A DNA stretch of 29,166 nt, from positions 1-29,166 of IMG/VR virus record IMGVR_UViG_3300032294_003096. One strand, given 5' to 3'. The notes below the pieces were generated by a model. That model saw only the letters and a program-made list of their open reading frames with translations, ran no database searches and was not told the DNA's origin. How positions within the stretch are numbered: the stretch's first letter is position 1; every line of letters begins with the position of its first letter. Shown piece by piece: positions 12,735 through 20,776 of this stretch. The translations under genes and the position numbers were made by a program. The stretch is from a virus.

Positions 12735-13186
12735 TATTTGATACCTAATTCGTTTTCTGTGATTATGCGGAATTTAATCAGACGATCTTCGCACCATTCT
12801 TGAATTGATCTCCACTTTGACTGATTGATAGCATAAGTATTTACTTCATTGATGTATGTTTTAGATTTCTTTTTTCCTTGAATTGGTGGAACTGTTTGAT
12901 TCTTTGGTTTTATTTCTATTACATATTTTTGTATTTTACCATTATTTTCGAGGACTTCAATAATAAAGTCCGGAAAGTATCTACATACTTTTTGTTTTAC
13001 TGGATTATAATAAGGTATACAAAATTCTTCCGATCCATATTTCAATATGTTAGGTGAACGATCGCACCATTGCATAAACTTAAGTTCCCAGCTACTTCTA
13101 TAAACTATATTTTGTGGATTTCCAATATATTTTTCTGGATTTCTTGGATGAAAATATCCTTGATGGTATTTAGAATCACGCGGCAT
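12734..13186 (-). CDS. 4: Head completion protein gp4
   Basis: A 150-residue protein, the same length as T4 gp4 (also called gp50). It matches in order: HPRNPEKYIGNPQNIVYRSS (T4 has SKYRGDPKKITYRS), WELKFMQWCDRSPNILKYGS, EEFCIPYYNPV, CRYFPDFIIEV, YVIEIKPKNQTVPP and INEVNTYAINQSKWRSIQEW. The D-(x)n-IEIKPK pattern is a PD-(D/E)XK nuclease-like core. It finishes the DNA-filled head before the tail joins. The start MPRDSKYHQG at 13186 is chosen over an upstream in-frame codon because the family begins here and AAGGTTGG precedes it. The start overlaps the end of the NUMOD3 ORF by 11 bases. Confidence 0.92.
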   Translation of the reverse strand: MPRDSKYHQGYFHPRNPEKYIGNPQNIVYRSSWELKFMQWCDRSPNILKYGSEEFCIPYYNPVKQKVCRYFPDFIIEVLENNGKIQKYVIEIKPKNQTVPPIQGKKKSKTYINEVNTYAINQSKWRSIQEWCEDRLIKFRIITENELGIK

Positions 13187-13736
13187 TTTTCCAACCTTTA
13201 TGTGATTTATTTCTTCCATTAACAACATGCTGTAAGCACCCAATACTTAGATTATTTTCTTTTGCAAATTTAGTGAGGTTTTTAATTTCTACAATATTGC
13301 CTTCGGGAGAAAGTAATTTGTATTCTTTACTATTTTTATCGGATAACGCTTTTTTTGTACTCTCTAAACAAGGTTTACCTTTATTTGGACTTTGATTATT
13401 TTTGAACCATTCTTTTCTTTTATTTCTTTGCTTTTGTTTTGTTTCTTCTGAGTGAGTTTTCCCCCACATTGGATTTAATTCACCGAACCTTTTACTGTTA
13501 TACATTCCATTTTTTTCTCTATAATTTGCACAAGACATTCTAAACGAATCATTTTTACATAGTTCTAATGTGATATCCCTTAATTTTTCTTTAGTTTCTC
13601 TAGAATGTTTTTTGCCGTAAAACGGATTGAATTTTCCTTCATATCCGGAATATTCTTCATAGATTATTTCCGGTGGCGAATCAATATTAAATACTTCGTT
13701 TAATTTTTTAGTGTTAAATTTAATAATCTTTTTCAT
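13176..13736 (-). CDS. NUMOD3/NUMOD1 homing-endonuclease-type DNA-binding protein
   Basis: A 186-residue protein with NUMOD3 repeats at about residues 35-55 (NPFYGKKHSRETKEKLRD), 85-105 (NPMWGKTHSEETKQKQR) and 113-130 (SPNKGKPCLESTKKALS). A C-terminal IENR1/NUMOD1 helix-turn-helix follows: LLSPEGNIVEIKNLTKFAKE, NNLSIGCLQHVVNGRNKSHK, GW. No GIY-YIG or HNH catalytic motif is visible in the first 34 residues (MKKIIKFNTKK...), so it is either a fragment of a homing endonuclease or a DNA-binding remnant. It is the first gene of the leftward block and ends inside the gp4 start, supplying its ribosome binding site. Confidence 0.8.
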   Translation of the reverse strand: MKKIIKFNTKKLNEVFNIDSPPEIIYEEYSGYEGKFNPFYGKKHSRETKEKLRDITLELCKNDSFRMSCANYREKNGMYNSKRFGELNPMWGKTHSEETKQKQRNKRKEWFKNNQSPNKGKPCLESTKKALSDKNSKEYKLLSPEGNIVEIKNLTKFAKENNLSIGCLQHVVNGRNKSHKGWKNAA

Positions 13737-13757
13737 TATGAATTAAGAATTCCATAT

Positions 13758-13765
13758 TATTTATG
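13758..13765 (-). promoter_or_regulatory. Late-promoter-like octamer CATAAATA, reverse strand
   Basis: CATAAATA on the reverse strand, 22 bases before the ATG of the NUMOD3 ORF in the 93-base divergent gap between the leftward gp4 block and rightward gp54. It fits NATAAATA and is the natural late promoter for the leftward block. Confidence 0.5.
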
Positions 13766-13829
13766 TACTCTTGTTGCTTTCTGCCATTATCCTTACTACA
13801 TAATATATAAAGTCAAAAAGTATTTATAA

Positions 13830-14705
13830 ATGCCTACACCAAGGTCAGTATCAGAAATTAAAACTAATTTACTTAGACCTGCTCTGACTTCTCATTTTGA
13901 GGTTAGAATTCCTATACCGGATAATGTTAAGAAGAATGTAATAGAAAAAGTAGGATATAGATTATCTTCTACAGATTTAGATCAATTGAATTTGATGTGT
14001 TCTGAGGTATCTTTACCTGGATCTTCATTAGCAACTTTAGAAATCAATAATGATTTTACTGGTGTAACTGAAAGGCACGCTCATAGAAGAATTTATGATG
14101 ATCGAATGGATTTTACTTTTTATGTTGATGCTGAGAAGTATCTACCGATTATCTTTTTTGAATCTTGGATGAAATATATTGCTGGAGAATCTGAAACTCC
14201 TGATCCAGTAATGAGAGGAGTTGGTACTAGGGACAGTAAGTACTTTTATAGAGTTAGATGGCCAGATAATTATGTCTCGCAAGGTTTACAAGTAATTAAA
14301 TTTGAGAGAGACTATTCTAGTCAATTGGTGTACGATTTTATTCGAGCATATCCAATTAGTATTCAATCAATGCCAGTTTCTTATGATTCTTCTTCATTAT
14401 TAAAGTGTACTGTTTCAATGACCTACATCAGATATGTTGTGACTGGCAGACCATATTCTCCAACTGATCCCAAACCTGTCGATGGTTCTCTACAAAGACA
14501 AGCAAATATAAATGATTTAATAGAAGCACAATTGCGACGTGAGGCAGAAGAAGGAATTATTCCGGGGCAACCCGGATTTAGTGATCCTAATCTCGAAGCA
14601 AGATTTCGAGCTGCTAATCAACCCACAAATCAGCAATTTGATATTAATGGAAGACCTATTATTGATATTGAAACTGATATTAACGGAAGACCTCTTAACT
14701 TTTAA
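13830..14705 (+). CDS. 54: Baseplate tail-tube initiator gp54
   Basis: A 291-residue protein of tail-tube-like fold. Landmarks are the N-terminal RPALTSHFEVRIPIPDNVKK, the strand MCSEVSLPGSSLATLEINND with the LPG turn typical of tube-like proteins, DDRMDFTFYVDAEKYLPIIF and AYPISIQSMPVSYDSSSLLK. The last 70 residues are a variable Gln/Pro/Asn-rich tail with a DINGRP repeat. gp54 sits on gp48 and starts polymerisation of the tail tube. No ribosome binding site is visible before the ATG. The assignment to gp54 (not the tube protein gp19) rests on length and on position next to gp26 and opposite gp48. Confidence 0.75.
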   Translation: MPTPRSVSEIKTNLLRPALTSHFEVRIPIPDNVKKNVIEKVGYRLSSTDLDQLNLMCSEVSLPGSSLATLEINNDFTGVTERHAHRRIYDDRMDFTFYVDAEKYLPIIFFESWMKYIAGESETPDPVMRGVGTRDSKYFYRVRWPDNYVSQGLQVIKFERDYSSQLVYDFIRAYPISIQSMPVSYDSSSLLKCTVSMTYIRYVVTGRPYSPTDPKPVDGSLQRQANINDLIEAQLRREAEEGIIPGQPGFSDPNLEARFRAANQPTNQQFDINGRPIIDIETDINGRPLNF

Positions 14706-14711
14706 TAAATA
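14704..14711 (+). promoter_or_regulatory. Late-promoter-like octamer AATAAATA
   Basis: AATAAATA overlaps the gp54 stop codon, 27 bases before the gp26 ATG. Its position is the same as at other cluster junctions in this window. Confidence 0.45.
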
Positions 14712-14738
14712 ATCAAACTGAAACCTCTATAGGTCATT

Positions 14739-15458
14739 ATGCCTTTACCAAAGATCTCTACACCAACGTATGAGTTGGAATTGCCATCAACCGGACAAAC
14801 AGTTCAATATAGACCATTTCTTGTCAAAGAAGAAAAGGTACTAGTAATTGCTTTAGAAAGCGAAGATACTAAGCAAATTACTAATGCTATTAAGAATGTA
14901 ATTAAAAATTGCATTCTTACGAAATCGATAAAAGTGGAAACATTACCTACCTTTGACATTGAATATCTTTTCCTCAATATTCGGGGCAACTCAGTTGGGG
15001 AAGAAATTGAAGTTAATATTATTTGTCCTGATGACGAAACAACGACAACTAAAGTTAATTTGAATCTTGATGATATTAAGGTTCAGAAGAATAAAGAACA
15101 TACAAATAGGATCAAAGTAGATTCAAGTATTATGATGGAAATGAAGTATCCGTCGTTGGATCAATTTATTAAGAATAACTTTGACTTTAATGACAGCAGT
15201 GCAATGGATCAATCCTTTGATTTGATTGCTTCTTGTATTGATAAGATTTATACTGATGATGAGGTATGGGCAGCAGCGGATGTTACTAAAAAGGAACTTG
15301 TGGAATTCTTAGAACAAATGAATTCATCTCAGTTTAAGGAAATTGAAAAGTTTTTTGAAACAATGCCAAAACTTTCACATAAAATTTCTGTGATTAATCC
15401 GAAAACTAAAGTTGAAAGTGAAGTTGTATTAGAAGGGTTAGCAAGTTTTTTCGCATAG
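14739..15458 (+). CDS. 26: Baseplate hub assembly protein gp26 (tail chaperone-like)
   Basis: A 239-residue protein of the T4 gp26 type (Pfam T4_baseplate family, by recognition). It starts MPLPKISTPTYELELPSTGQ, followed by VQYRPFLVKEEKVLVIALES and a helix ITNAIKNVIKNCI. A beta-rich middle holds EVNIICPDDE. A helical C-terminal domain follows (DQSFDLIASCIDKIY, ELVEFLEQMNSSQFKEIEKF). The family acts in hub assembly and is not necessarily in the finished virion. The last sense codons AGT TTT TTC GCA contain a slippery heptamer just before TAG, and the -1 frame is open for 65 more codons, so a longer 303-aa product is likely. Confidence 0.83.
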   Translation: MPLPKISTPTYELELPSTGQTVQYRPFLVKEEKVLVIALESEDTKQITNAIKNVIKNCILTKSIKVETLPTFDIEYLFLNIRGNSVGEEIEVNIICPDDETTTTKVNLNLDDIKVQKNKEHTNRIKVDSSIMMEMKYPSLDQFIKNNFDFNDSSAMDQSFDLIASCIDKIYTDDEVWAAADVTKKELVEFLEQMNSSQFKEIEKFFETMPKLSHKISVINPKTKVESEVVLEGLASFFA

Positions 15459-15479
15459 CCCTAGTCCATATGGACTTAG
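15446..15479 (+). promoter_or_regulatory. Programmed -1 frameshift signal
   Basis: The slippery heptamer T TTT TTC lies at 15446-15452 in the gp26 frame, two codons before the TAG. After an 8-base spacer comes a hairpin: CT-AGTCC (15461-15467), loop ATAT, GGACT-(T)-AG (15472-15479, one bulged T). Its core AGTCCATATGGACT is a perfect palindrome. Heptamer, spacing and stem all fit known -1 recoding sites. Confidence 0.75.
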
Positions 15480-15649
15480 AGAGTTATTTTAGACTCAATT
15501 TTGCCTTGATGCAGTATCATAAATATTCTTTGACAGAGATTGAAAATATGATGCCTTGGGAACGAGACATCTATATTGCTTTACTGCAGCAGCATCTTGA
15601 AGAAGAAAAATTAAAACAACAGCAATCTAATGGCAATCAATTCTTCTAG
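15452..15649 (+). CDS. gp26 C-terminal extension made by -1 frameshift (T-like)
   Basis: After slippage, translation continues RIALVH and then MDLESYFRLNFALMQYHKYS up to the TAG at 15647-15649, adding 65 residues to gp26 residues 1-238. The extension contains LTEIENMMPWERDIYIALL and a charged C-terminus (EEEKLKQQQ), resembling the T part of G-T tail assembly chaperones, which recruit the tape measure to the tube subunit. An ATG at 15470 could in principle start a 59-aa free protein, but it has no ribosome binding site and lies in the hairpin loop. Gene 51 follows gene 26 in T4, so this may occupy its place. The end overlaps the next gene by 20 bases. Confidence 0.75.
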   Translation, partial: RIALVHMDLESYFRLNFALMQYHKYSLTEIENMMPWERDIYIALLQQHLEEEKLKQQQSNGNQFF

Positions 15650-17789
15650 TATTGTACCGATAGCAAAAAAGGAGAATGGTCGTGCCTTAGTCAATGAAAA
15701 GATTGATGAAAGAATATTAAGATTACTTGGTTTAGAAGAAGTTTTTGATATTGATTATGATACATATTTGTCTCTTCTTAAAGAGGCAATGGTCAAAGGT
15801 AGGATGGTCAAAAAAACAATTCCTACCGAAGAAATTATGCTCTTAAATGAAGAGTATAAAAGAGTTAAGAGTAAAAAAGATAAGGGTAGATTTAAGATTA
15901 AAAAAATTACAGCAGCAAGTTTCAAGAAAGGAACTGCTGCTGATGTAAATTTAGGTAATAGAAAACTTCTTACTGGAATTAAACCTCTTGCTCTTCCTCC
16001 TGCCATTAATAAAATGTCAGGTGAAAATGATCTCCGTGAAATTATAGACCTTCTTGGGGAGATTATAAAAAATCTAACACAACAAAATAAAGCACATAAA
16101 GATTCTACTGAAAGATCTAGGAAAGAAGCAGAGAATGCTAAGAGAGCAATATCGGAATCAAAGTTAGAAAAGGGATTTAAATTAGCGATTAATGCAGCAA
16201 AAAAAGTTATTGCTCCGATTAAATCATTGCTATCAAGAATTATTGATTTCTTTATGGCAATTTTCTGGGGCAAAGTCTTCCTCAAACTTTTAGATTGGTT
16301 TGCTGATCAAGAAAACAGAAAGAAAATTGATTTTTTATTCAGATTCTTAGGTGATCACTGGCCAAAACTTTTAGCACTTTACTTAAGATTTGGCACTGGT
16401 CTCGGTAAGTTTGTTGGTGGATTTACGAAGTTGGTTTTCTTTGGTACAAGAAAATTGCTTCAAGTTGTTGCTGGTATGGTTGGCGCAAAGGGAGCGGCAA
16501 GATTTCTTGGTGGTCGTGGTGGAAAATTAGTTGCTGCGGGATTGCAAGTAGCAACAACTGTTGGAACTACTATGGCATTGAGTGGTGGTATTGAAAATTT
16601 TGTTGGTGGTGAAAAAGAAGAAGATTTTAAAATCCCTACATTTTCTGGTGGAGGATTATCAAGTCTTAGAAAGTTATTTGGATTTTATGGTGGCGGTCCT
16701 GGTCGCGTAAGTGGTCAGAAAGGTGTTGATAAGATACCTGCGATGTTGAGTGATGGTGAGTTTGTTATGTCTCGTGGGGCAGTTCAAAAGTATGGAGTTG
16801 AAACACTAGAATCTATGAATGCTGCAGGTGGAGGAACAAACAGACCTAAGATGATTAGCGGGACTACTTATGCTGCTGGTGGTGGATTGATTGGATACGC
16901 TGGTGATATGATTAAACATCACGAAGCATTATCATCATTACAACCAGGACAGAATTATCATGTATCAGTAAAAAGTCCTGAGTATAAAAAGATTTCTAAT
17001 ACAACTAAAATTTATCCTTATCTTGATAGTGTTAATGTTCCTACTATTGGGTGGGGTGCGACTTATTATGATAGTTTAATGAAAGGATCTAAAAAAGTTA
17101 AAATGAGTGATCCTCCAATTACTAAGTCTGCAGCAGATAATCTATTAACTAAACATCTTTCTCAACTTATTCCATTGGCAAAATCTAAACTTCCTTTGTG
17201 GAATAAAATGTCTCCTCAACAGCAGGGGACAGTTGTTTCTTTTCTCTATAATGCTGGTCCAAATTCTATTGATCCTAAAGGTCCATATCCAAAGTTTTCT
17301 AGAGCATTGATTGCTGGTAATATGAGTGAGGCATCTAGAAATACTACTAGAGGTGGTCCAGCAGTTTCAAGAATTAATGAAGAGAGAAAATTATTAAGTA
17401 CTGGTCCTTTGGATCTAACCAAAGTTAAACAACCAACGAATATGACAGCAAAACCAAAGAAAGAACCAAGTATATTTGATAGACTTTCTTCTGGTTTCTC
17501 TTCAATGTTTGGGAAGGATGGTTCTATGATTTCTCCTCCAGCACAAGCAAAGGAACCTAGATATGCTAAAGGCGGAATGGTTCCTGCTAGATTATCAAAG
17601 GCACCAGCAAATATCAAAAACATTTCTCCTCCATCAAAACCTTCTGTAGTTGTAAGAACTATGAATAGTTTTAAACCAGAAAATATGAATATCCCTGGAG
17701 CACCTGGATCGCCAAGACTTCCTTCATTCAGTTCTGCTCGTATTGATAAAGAAAGAAGAAGAATTCTTGATATTCATAGTATCGGATAA
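15630..17789 (+). CDS. Large hub/tape-measure-like protein with GH24 lysozyme domain
   Basis: 719 residues. The N-terminal 190 residues are helical and charged with a coiled-coil-like stretch (STERSRKEAENAKRAISESK). A hydrophobic region follows (SRIIDFFMAIFWGKVFLKLL, LLALYLRFGTGLGKFVGGFT; about 200-320). Near residue 365 is the motif VDKIPAMLSDGEFVMSRGAV, common in tape-measure and hub proteins. At about 425-590 lies a T4-lysozyme-type muramidase with candidate Glu432 (HHEA), Asp466 (YLDS) and Thr472 (PTIGWG), plus VVSFLYNAGPN. The Glu-to-Asp distance is about 25 residues longer than in T4 lysozyme. It probably cuts cell-wall glycan at the tail tip during infection. It directly follows the frameshifting gp26, where long-tailed phages place the tape measure. 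Confidence 0.75.
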   Translation: MAINSSSIVPIAKKENGRALVNEKIDERILRLLGLEEVFDIDYDTYLSLLKEAMVKGRMVKKTIPTEEIMLLNEEYKRVKSKKDKGRFKIKKITAASFKKGTAADVNLGNRKLLTGIKPLALPPAINKMSGENDLREIIDLLGEIIKNLTQQNKAHKDSTERSRKEAENAKRAISESKLEKGFKLAINAAKKVIAPIKSLLSRIIDFFMAIFWGKVFLKLLDWFADQENRKKIDFLFRFLGDHWPKLLALYLRFGTGLGKFVGGFTKLVFFGTRKLLQVVAGMVGAKGAARFLGGRGGKLVAAGLQVATTVGTTMALSGGIENFVGGEKEEDFKIPTFSGGGLSSLRKLFGFYGGGPGRVSGQKGVDKIPAMLSDGEFVMSRGAVQKYGVETLESMNAAGGGTNRPKMISGTTYAAGGGLIGYAGDMIKHHEALSSLQPGQNYHVSVKSPEYKKISNTTKIYPYLDSVNVPTIGWGATYYDSLMKGSKKVKMSDPPITKSAADNLLTKHLSQLIPLAKSKLPLWNKMSPQQQGTVVSFLYNAGPNSIDPKGPYPKFSRALIAGNMSEASRNTTRGGPAVSRINEERKLLSTGPLDLTKVKQPTNMTAKPKKEPSIFDRLSSGFSSMFGKDGSMISPPAQAKEPRYAKGGMVPARLSKAPANIKNISPPSKPSVVVRTMNSFKPENMNIPGAPGSPRLPSFSSARIDKERRRILDIHSIG

Positions 17790-17798
17790 TAAAAAGAT

Positions 17799-20750
17799 AT
17801 GGCACAAAAATTACTTCCGCCAGCAAAAATTGATCCATCAAAACTTTTAGGGGGAAGTTCCCTAGCGACTACTATTGAGAGGATACGCTTTAAATCAACT
17901 GTTGTAGGAGATCGCTCTCTTGAACTCGGTATCATTAAAAAGCAAGTCATAAGAATTAATGATTTAGTAAAGACAAATACTTTACTTAAGGTAAAGGAAG
18001 AAGAAAGAAAGAGAAAACTTGCTGAACAAAAAAGATTTAGCGAAAGAGAAGAGAAACTTGAAAGTTCAAAAGAGAATATGGGAGATAAAATACCATCACT
18101 TCCATCATTACCTAAATTGGGATTTCTCGATAGAATTAAAAGTTTTCTTTTTAATATTTTTCTTGGATATATTTCTCTTCGTTTGCTTCCATATCTACCA
18201 AAACTTGCTGGTGTTGTTGGGACAATTGTAAAAGTTCAAGATGTTATTATTGATATTTCTGGGAAGATATTAAATGGTCTAGTTTCTTTTGTTGATAAGG
18301 CATATGAAGTTCATGATAAAACTAGGAAGTTCTTAGGGGATCTTGGTGGCGAAAGTTTCACCAAGACGTTTGATGGATTTATTGGTGCGATGGATAAAGT
18401 TATCCTAGCATCTATCGCAGCTGCTATTGCTTTTGGAGAACTTCGTGATACTGGTGGTCCTAGTCCGGATGGTTTTGGTGGAGGAAGAAGGGGTCAAATA
18501 AGAGGTGATATTATTGACCAGGGATTTTTTAATAAAAAAACTGGTCGTTGGCAGGGAAGTTTTAGTGGAAAAAATGGTGCTTATAGAACTGATGAAGCAG
18601 CAAGAAGATACGCACGAAGATTTGGAAGAGATGCTGCTGTTCGTAGATTTGGTGAAAGGGGAGTAGGATATCTTGGTGGCAAGTATGCTAGATCTCAGGC
18701 AACAAATCTTGCAAGGAGGGGTATTATTGGTCTCGCTGGTAAAGGTGGAACAAAATTAATCCTTGGAACAGTGAGACCTCTGCTTAAAAGACTTCCAATT
18801 ATTGGAGCATTACTTGATTTTGGTTTATCTGTAGCTCTTGGAGAGGATCCTGGAAGAGCGGCATTTAAATCAATTGGTGCGGGACTTTTGGGTTCTGTTG
18901 GCGCTGCTGTTGGTTCTCTTGCTTTTGGTTTTGGTGGAATTGTTGGTGGTATTCTTGGAAGCATTGGTGGAGATGCTATTGGTGGAGCTTTATATGATAT
19001 GTTTTTTGGTAATAAAAATCCAGCATCAAAACAAAAAGTTCAAGGTCTTGCTCAAGGTGGTACAGTAACCAGAGGTGGTCAATTACCATCATCAATAAAA
19101 AGAACAGTACAAAAACCAAAAATTACTAGAAGTCTAAAGGTACAAACTACTGAAGTAAAACCTGGACAATCTGTTGGTGGCGAAGATAAAATTGAAAAAG
19201 TATTTCCTGAGACAGAAACAAGAAATTCTGATACTGTAAATCCACTTGGTTATATGAAGAGTTCTTATAAAACTGCTTCATCTACTCTTGGGTTTGGTGG
19301 AATAGCGGCAATCTTTATGAAAGCTCAACTTGGAGAACAACCATCCAACGTTGATTATCAAAATGCTGCTGATGGATTAACTGCTTGGATGCAGAGAACT
19401 CTTGGTGGAGGAATTCAAAGAACTGGTGGTGCTTTTGCTGGTGGTGGAGAAGTTGATGTAGGAATGTTTAGTAATGGTGATGATATGAAAAATATCATTG
19501 CTAAATCTCTTCAAGAAAGTGTTGCTCCAAAGGTTGAGGATATGATTAATGATTTGAAAAAGCAGATTGAATTAAAACCTAGGGAAGTTAAAAAGGAAAA
19601 GGAAGTTAGTGAACCTTCTCCTGGGGAAGAATTGGGTAATGCTACAGAAATGATTGGCGGTGCTAGATTGTTTATGGATCTTGGATTCCCTCCTTTAGCG
19701 GCTGCCATACTTGCCGGTAATGTACAGGCAGAATCTGGATGGAAAGGTCAAAGAACTCCTTGGGTTCTCAATGATGGTGCTGGAACTAATAAAGGTTTGA
19801 TAAGTTGGAATAGAAGTAGAATTACTAATGCGGAAAAATTCTTGGGGAAACCTCTTGAAACTGCTAGTAATGCTGAGCAAGTAAAATGGATTAAAGAGGA
19901 ATTGAGGCAATATGGACTTCTTGATGAGTTTATGGATCCAAATAGAACTGAAGCACAGTTAAAATCAGATTCTTACAAATATATTGGGTGGGGAATAGAG
20001 GGAGATAGATGGAAATATTCATCTCGAATTTACTCCGCTCTTCAGAGGGGTGAGAGAGGAAGTTATGTTCCCTCTACAGCGGCGACTTTGGGAACTGGTA
20101 GCGGAAGTCTTGCCGCAGCAAAATCTTTAGCTGAAAGTATGGGACTTCAGCTCACCAGCTATGTTCGTCCGGGAGATCCTGGATATCACGGTAAAGGTAG
20201 AGCAATGGATTTCCAGACAGTAGGCGCTCCTGGTAATACTGGAACACCAAGTCAATTGGCGTATGCGCAAAAAATGGTTTCTCAATATGGTACTAGTTTG
20301 AAACAGTTGATTTATACTCCATTAGGATTTGGTATTTCTAACGGAAAAAGAGTTAAACTTGATTATTGGGGAGATGAGACAAATTCTGAACATTATCATC
20401 ATGTTCACGTTGCCTTTAATAAAGGTGGTAAAGTTAAAGGAAAGAGAGGTATTGATCAAATACGCGCAATGTTGACTCATGGGGAATTTGTCATTGATGT
20501 TGACTCAACCACTGCATTGGAGAAAAATTTTCCAGGATTTTTAGATGCTCTTAATAAAGCAAATTATGATGGTGCGATAAATGTTTTGAGATCCTATGCT
20601 CAATACGAACAGGGATCTACTATACACGCAGTAGTCGATGAAAAATTAATACCAGTTCCAATCCCAATTTCTTCCCCGCAGCAATCTCCAGTTGTTATTT
20701 CTTCTGGATTTGGTGGTGAAGATAGTATGTCTTCCAATTATATGAGGTAA
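17799..20750 (+). CDS. Large hub/tape-measure-like protein with two wall-hydrolase domains
   Basis: 983 residues. Residues 1-100 are charged and helical. Hydrophobic and Gly/Ala-rich segments follow (about 110-200 and 320-410, e.g. GLLGSVGAAVGSLAFGFGGI). At about 620-760 is a lysozyme-like tail domain with candidate catalytic Glu645 in NVQAESGWKG and GLISWNRSRI. At about 780-875 is an M15-type D,D-carboxypeptidase with HxxGxAxD (His797, Asp804) and HVH (868-870), the zinc ligands. The C-terminal part repeats the hub motif GIDQIRAMLTHGEFVIDVDS. Together these would cut both glycan and peptide parts of the cell wall. It is one of two adjacent large proteins; which, if either, is the true tape measure (gp29 counterpart) is not settled by the sequence. 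Confidence 0.75.
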   Translation: MAQKLLPPAKIDPSKLLGGSSLATTIERIRFKSTVVGDRSLELGIIKKQVIRINDLVKTNTLLKVKEEERKRKLAEQKRFSEREEKLESSKENMGDKIPSLPSLPKLGFLDRIKSFLFNIFLGYISLRLLPYLPKLAGVVGTIVKVQDVIIDISGKILNGLVSFVDKAYEVHDKTRKFLGDLGGESFTKTFDGFIGAMDKVILASIAAAIAFGELRDTGGPSPDGFGGGRRGQIRGDIIDQGFFNKKTGRWQGSFSGKNGAYRTDEAARRYARRFGRDAAVRRFGERGVGYLGGKYARSQATNLARRGIIGLAGKGGTKLILGTVRPLLKRLPIIGALLDFGLSVALGEDPGRAAFKSIGAGLLGSVGAAVGSLAFGFGGIVGGILGSIGGDAIGGALYDMFFGNKNPASKQKVQGLAQGGTVTRGGQLPSSIKRTVQKPKITRSLKVQTTEVKPGQSVGGEDKIEKVFPETETRNSDTVNPLGYMKSSYKTASSTLGFGGIAAIFMKAQLGEQPSNVDYQNAADGLTAWMQRTLGGGIQRTGGAFAGGGEVDVGMFSNGDDMKNIIAKSLQESVAPKVEDMINDLKKQIELKPREVKKEKEVSEPSPGEELGNATEMIGGARLFMDLGFPPLAAAILAGNVQAESGWKGQRTPWVLNDGAGTNKGLISWNRSRITNAEKFLGKPLETASNAEQVKWIKEELRQYGLLDEFMDPNRTEAQLKSDSYKYIGWGIEGDRWKYSSRIYSALQRGERGSYVPSTAATLGTGSGSLAAAKSLAESMGLQLTSYVRPGDPGYHGKGRAMDFQTVGAPGNTGTPSQLAYAQKMVSQYGTSLKQLIYTPLGFGISNGKRVKLDYWGDETNSEHYHHVHVAFNKGGKVKGKRGIDQIRAMLTHGEFVIDVDSTTALEKNFPGFLDALNKANYDGAINVLRSYAQYEQGSTIHAVVDEKLIPVPIPISSPQQSPVVISSGFGGEDSMSSNYMR

Positions 20751-20776
20751 ATAATATGATAGGAGTTTTAAATTAA

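Noticed and set aside
13761-13787. Eight-codon reverse ORF (MAESNKST) with GTAAGGATA upstream
   Set aside because: It might be the remnant of a gene start displaced by the NUMOD3 ORF, but it does not match the gp4 N-terminus and is too short to support.
15470-15649. Independent 59-aa gene starting at ATG 15470
   Set aside because: No ribosome binding site, the start codon lies in a hairpin loop, and the frame is open upstream exactly to a slippery heptamer. Frameshift expression explains it better.
15755-16285. 176-aa reverse-strand frame inside the 719-aa gene
   Set aside because: Antisense shadow with no start signals and no recognisable motif.
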